Origin: an uncultured Bacteroidota bacterium
Lineage (GTDB): Bacteria; Bacteroidota; Bacteroidia; 2-12-FULL-35-15
Direction: 5' to 3'
NCBI GenBank assembly: GCA_903926385.1
Contig: CAIYIS010000059.1
Span: 62,001 to 126,000 of the forward strand
Length of the DNA stretch: 64,000 nucleotides
Shown here: one piece after another, positions 61,407 to 64,000 of the stretch
How positions within the stretch are numbered: position 1 is the first letter of the stretch
How the letters are laid out: each line of letters opens with the position of its first letter
Notes under the pieces: generated by a model
Databases searched by the model: none
The model's input: the letters and a program-made list of their open reading frames with translations, nothing else
Told to the model about the DNA's origin: nothing
Position numbers and translations under genes: made by a program

Positions 61407-63599
61407 ATGAGCGAAAACCAGGAAAAAGAGGAGACACAACCAGAACCAACCTCCCCTCAAAACAATTCACCCAAAAAGCCAAAACTGCCAAAAAGTCCGT
61501 TTAATTTTTACTGGATATATGGAATTATCGCTGTAGCATTAATTGCAATGCAATTTATGAGCAGTATGAACAGTGGCTTGAAAGTGAAAAGTACCACAGA
61601 GTTTATTGAGACTATGCTGAAACAGCATCATGTCGTAAAGATTGTTATCGTTCCATCCGAAAACATTGCAGAGATTACTATAGGGAAAGATTTCCTAAAA
61701 CTTCCTCAATATGTTGCTGATGATTTGAAGCCAAATGGACCTCACTATAAAATAAAAATCACTGATGTAACCACCTTCAACAACAGGTTAACAGAAGCAC
61801 AAAAAGATTTTGCTCCGGAACAAAGAGTGGATGCTGAAAACGAAAACCGCACCACCTGGTATGATCAGATGGGATGGATATTACCTATTTTAATAATGGT
61901 GATTATTTGGGTTATAATAATGCGCAGAATGGGAGGTGGCGGTGGTGCCGGTCAGATTTTTAACATTGGAAAATCGAAGGCAACTTTATTCGACAAGGAC
62001 ACAAACGTAAACATAACCTTTAATGATGTTGCCGGTTTAGAAGGTGCAAAAATTGAAATCAAAGAAATAGTAGATTTTCTTAAAAACCCCAAAAAATATA
62101 CTATTTTAGGAGCAAAAATTCCAAAAGGAGCATTATTAGTAGGCCCTCCGGGAACAGGTAAAACTTTGCTGGCAAAAGCTGTTGCTGGTGAAGCTAAAGT
62201 ACCTTTCTTCTCGCTTTCCGGGTCAGATTTTGTTGAAATGTTCGTGGGAGTTGGAGCTTCTCGTGTACGAGATTTATTCCGCCAAGCGAAAGAAAAAGCA
62301 CCTTGCATTATATTTATTGATGAAATAGATGCAATTGGACGTGCACGAGGCAAATCTCCTGCTCAAGGAGCAAATGACGAACGTGAAAACACGTTAAATC
62401 AGTTGCTGACAGAAATGGATGGATTCGGAACAAATAGTGGTGTTATTATTCTGGCCGCCACAAACCGTGCAGATATTCTGGATAGAGCATTAATGCGTGC
62501 CGGTCGTTTCGACAGGCAAATCTACGTTGATATGCCCGATTTGAATGAACGAAAAGATATATTTAAAGTACATTTAAAACCACTAAAACTAGATGATACA
62601 GTTGATGTAAATTTTCTTGCAAAACAAACTCCTGGCTTTTCGGGCGCAGATATTGCAAACATTTGTAATGAAGCAGCGCTAATAGCAGCCCGATTTGATA
62701 AAAAAGAAATTGGGAAACAGGATTTCCTTGATGCGGTAGATCGTATCATTGGTGGTCTAGAGAAGAAAAATAAAATCATCTCTGTACATGAGAAACAAGT
62801 CATCGCCTATCATGAAGCAGGACATGCTGCTGTGAGTTGGTTACTTGAACATGCCAGCCCTTTGGTAAAAGTAACTATAGTTCCTAGGGGCCGTTCGTTG
62901 GGTGCTGCTTGGTATCTGCCAGAAGAACGCCAGATAACAACTACAGAACAATTAATGGACGAAATGTGTGCAACGCTTGGAGGGCGTGCTGCTGAAGAAA
63001 TAGTATTTGGAAAAATTTCGACAGGAGCACTAAGCGACCTTGAGAAAATAACCAAACAGGCTTATGCAATGATTACCATTTACGGACTAAACGAAAAAAT
63101 TGGTAATATTAGCTATTATGATTCTACAGGTGCGAACGAATACGGCTTTACGAAGCCTTACAGCGAAAGAACAGCGCAAACCATAGACGAAGAAGTCAGT
63201 AAAATGATTGAATTAGCTTATGTTCGCGCTAAGGATATACTTACTCAAAACAAACCTTTATTAAAACTTCTTGCTGAAAAACTGCTGGAGAAGGAAGTTA
63301 TTTTCAAAGAAGATTTGGAAACAATTTTCGGAAGACGTCCTTATGAAGTGGAAGAATTAGTACAACCAAAATTAGTAGAAACTCCACCATTAGCCGAACA
63401 GAAAAAGGAGGAAGCAGAAAAGACAGAAATCAAAAGTGCGCCCGAAAAAGAAGTTACAGATATTAAGGCTGAAGTGGAAGCGAAGGTGAAAGCTGAAGTT
63501 AAAGCAAAAGAGAAAAAAGAAAAGAAAAAAACTGAAGATAACAACGAGCCTTCTGATCTGAATAAAGAACAGGATGCACCTAAAGACACATTGTTTTAA
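61407..63599 (+). CDS. ftsH: ATP-dependent zinc metalloprotease FtsH
   Basis: [58 protein letters not shown]. Confidence 0.98.
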   Translation: MSENQEKEETQPEPTSPQNNSPKKPKLPKSPFNFYWIYGIIAVALIAMQFMSSMNSGLKVKSTTEFIETMLKQHHVVKIVIVPSENIAEITIGKDFLKLPQYVADDLKPNGPHYKIKITDVTTFNNRLTEAQKDFAPEQRVDAENENRTTWYDQMGWILPILIMVIIWVIIMRRMGGGGGAGQIFNIGKSKATLFDKDTNVNITFNDVAGLEGAKIEIKEIVDFLKNPKKYTILGAKIPKGALLVGPPGTGKTLLAKAVAGEAKVPFFSLSGSDFVEMFVGVGASRVRDLFRQAKEKAPCIIFIDEIDAIGRARGKSPAQGANDERENTLNQLLTEMDGFGTNSGVIILAATNRADILDRALMRAGRFDRQIYVDMPDLNERKDIFKVHLKPLKLDDTVDVNFLAKQTPGFSGADIANICNEAALIAARFDKKEIGKQDFLDAVDRIIGGLEKKNKIISVHEKQVIAYHEAGHAAVSWLLEHASPLVKVTIVPRGRSLGAAWYLPEERQITTTEQLMDEMCATLGGRAAEEIVFGKISTGALSDLEKITKQAYAMITIYGLNEKIGNISYYDSTGANEYGFTKPYSERTAQTIDEEVSKMIELAYVRAKDILTQNKPLLKLLAEKLLEKEVIFKEDLETIFGRRPYEVEELVQPKLVETPPLAEQKKEEAEKTEIKSAPEKEVTDIKAEVEAKVKAEVKAKEKKEKKKTEDNNEPSDLNKEQDAPKDTLF

Positions 63600-63602
63600 A
63601 CT

Positions 63603-64000
63603 ATGGCAGACGTTACTTCCAGGGAAAAAATATTAAAAAAAATCCGAAAGGCTTTAATTCATAAATCAACTCAGGAAATAGGTGATGTGGATTTGGACTC
63701 TGAAATTTATGTAGCATCTGATGAACCTTTGGAAATTCAGTTCGCACAAAACTTTTCAGCATTAAATGGAAAATTTGTTTTCTGTGAAAATGAAGTTGAG
63801 TTTATCGAGAACTTTGAATTCTTTGTAAAAGACAATAATTGGAAAAACATTTATTGCTTAGAGCCATCTATCAAAAATATTTTCAAAAAAGGACAAATCC
63901 TCTATTCTGATAAGGAGGAAGATTTTGCCCAAACAGATATTGGTGTTACTCTCTGCGAATGTTTAATTGCCCGTACAGGAAGTATTATTATTACTTCTAA
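63603..64000 (+). CDS. LUD-domain protein (LutC/YkgG-like), truncated by the window end
   Basis: Own translation from the ATG at 63603: MADVTSREKILKKIRKALIHKSTQ...GVTLCECLIARTGSIIITS; TGSI motif typical of LUD. Confidence 0.85.
   Translation, partial: MADVTSREKILKKIRKALIHKSTQEIGDVDLDSEIYVASDEPLEIQFAQNFSALNGKFVFCENEVEFIENFEFFVKDNNWKNIYCLEPSIKNIFKKGQILYSDKEEDFAQTDIGVTLCECLIARTGSIIITS

Overview
This 64-kb window looks like a Bacteroidota chromosome segment: TonB/carboxypeptidase-regulatory proteins, a T9SS C-terminal sorting domain, a GldN-like lipoprotein and TAnnTTTG promoter boxes. It is mostly housekeeping (ftsE-like, rfaE2, panD, ppx/ppk1, pyrG, cspA, dnaX, rhlE, ABC-F, coaD, pyrE, birA, rsfS, ftsH, start of a LUD gene). 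A surface-polysaccharide block at about 38.5-48.7 kb carries a FdtB-like aminotransferase, FdtA-like ketoisomerase, several glycosyltransferases and a Wzm/Wzt ABC exporter. I saw no rRNA, tRNA, CRISPR, IS or prophage. The main unexplained signal is intergenic: five separate loci carry tandem arrays with a period of exactly 21 bp but different unit sequences (5693-5818, 16900-17004, 38020-38061, 51318-51485, 51741-51845). Two arrays are enclosed by inverted repeats (15 bp perfect; 13 bp perfect, extending to 18/20). Two others share a modular order: CAGATTTC-type low-complexity tract, G-rich stretch, 21-bp array, then a GGCCTCACCCC...CCTCTCCGAAGGAGAGGGG hairpin repeat. Clusters of small hairpins with 3-nt loops lie nearby. 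Other points of interest are a SiaB/SiaC-like pair without a visible SiaD, RsfS with a histone-H1-like Lys/Ala/Pro N-terminal extension, and a small Lys-rich protein next to ppk1. All assignments are by eye from sequence and the supplied ORFs; no searches were run.
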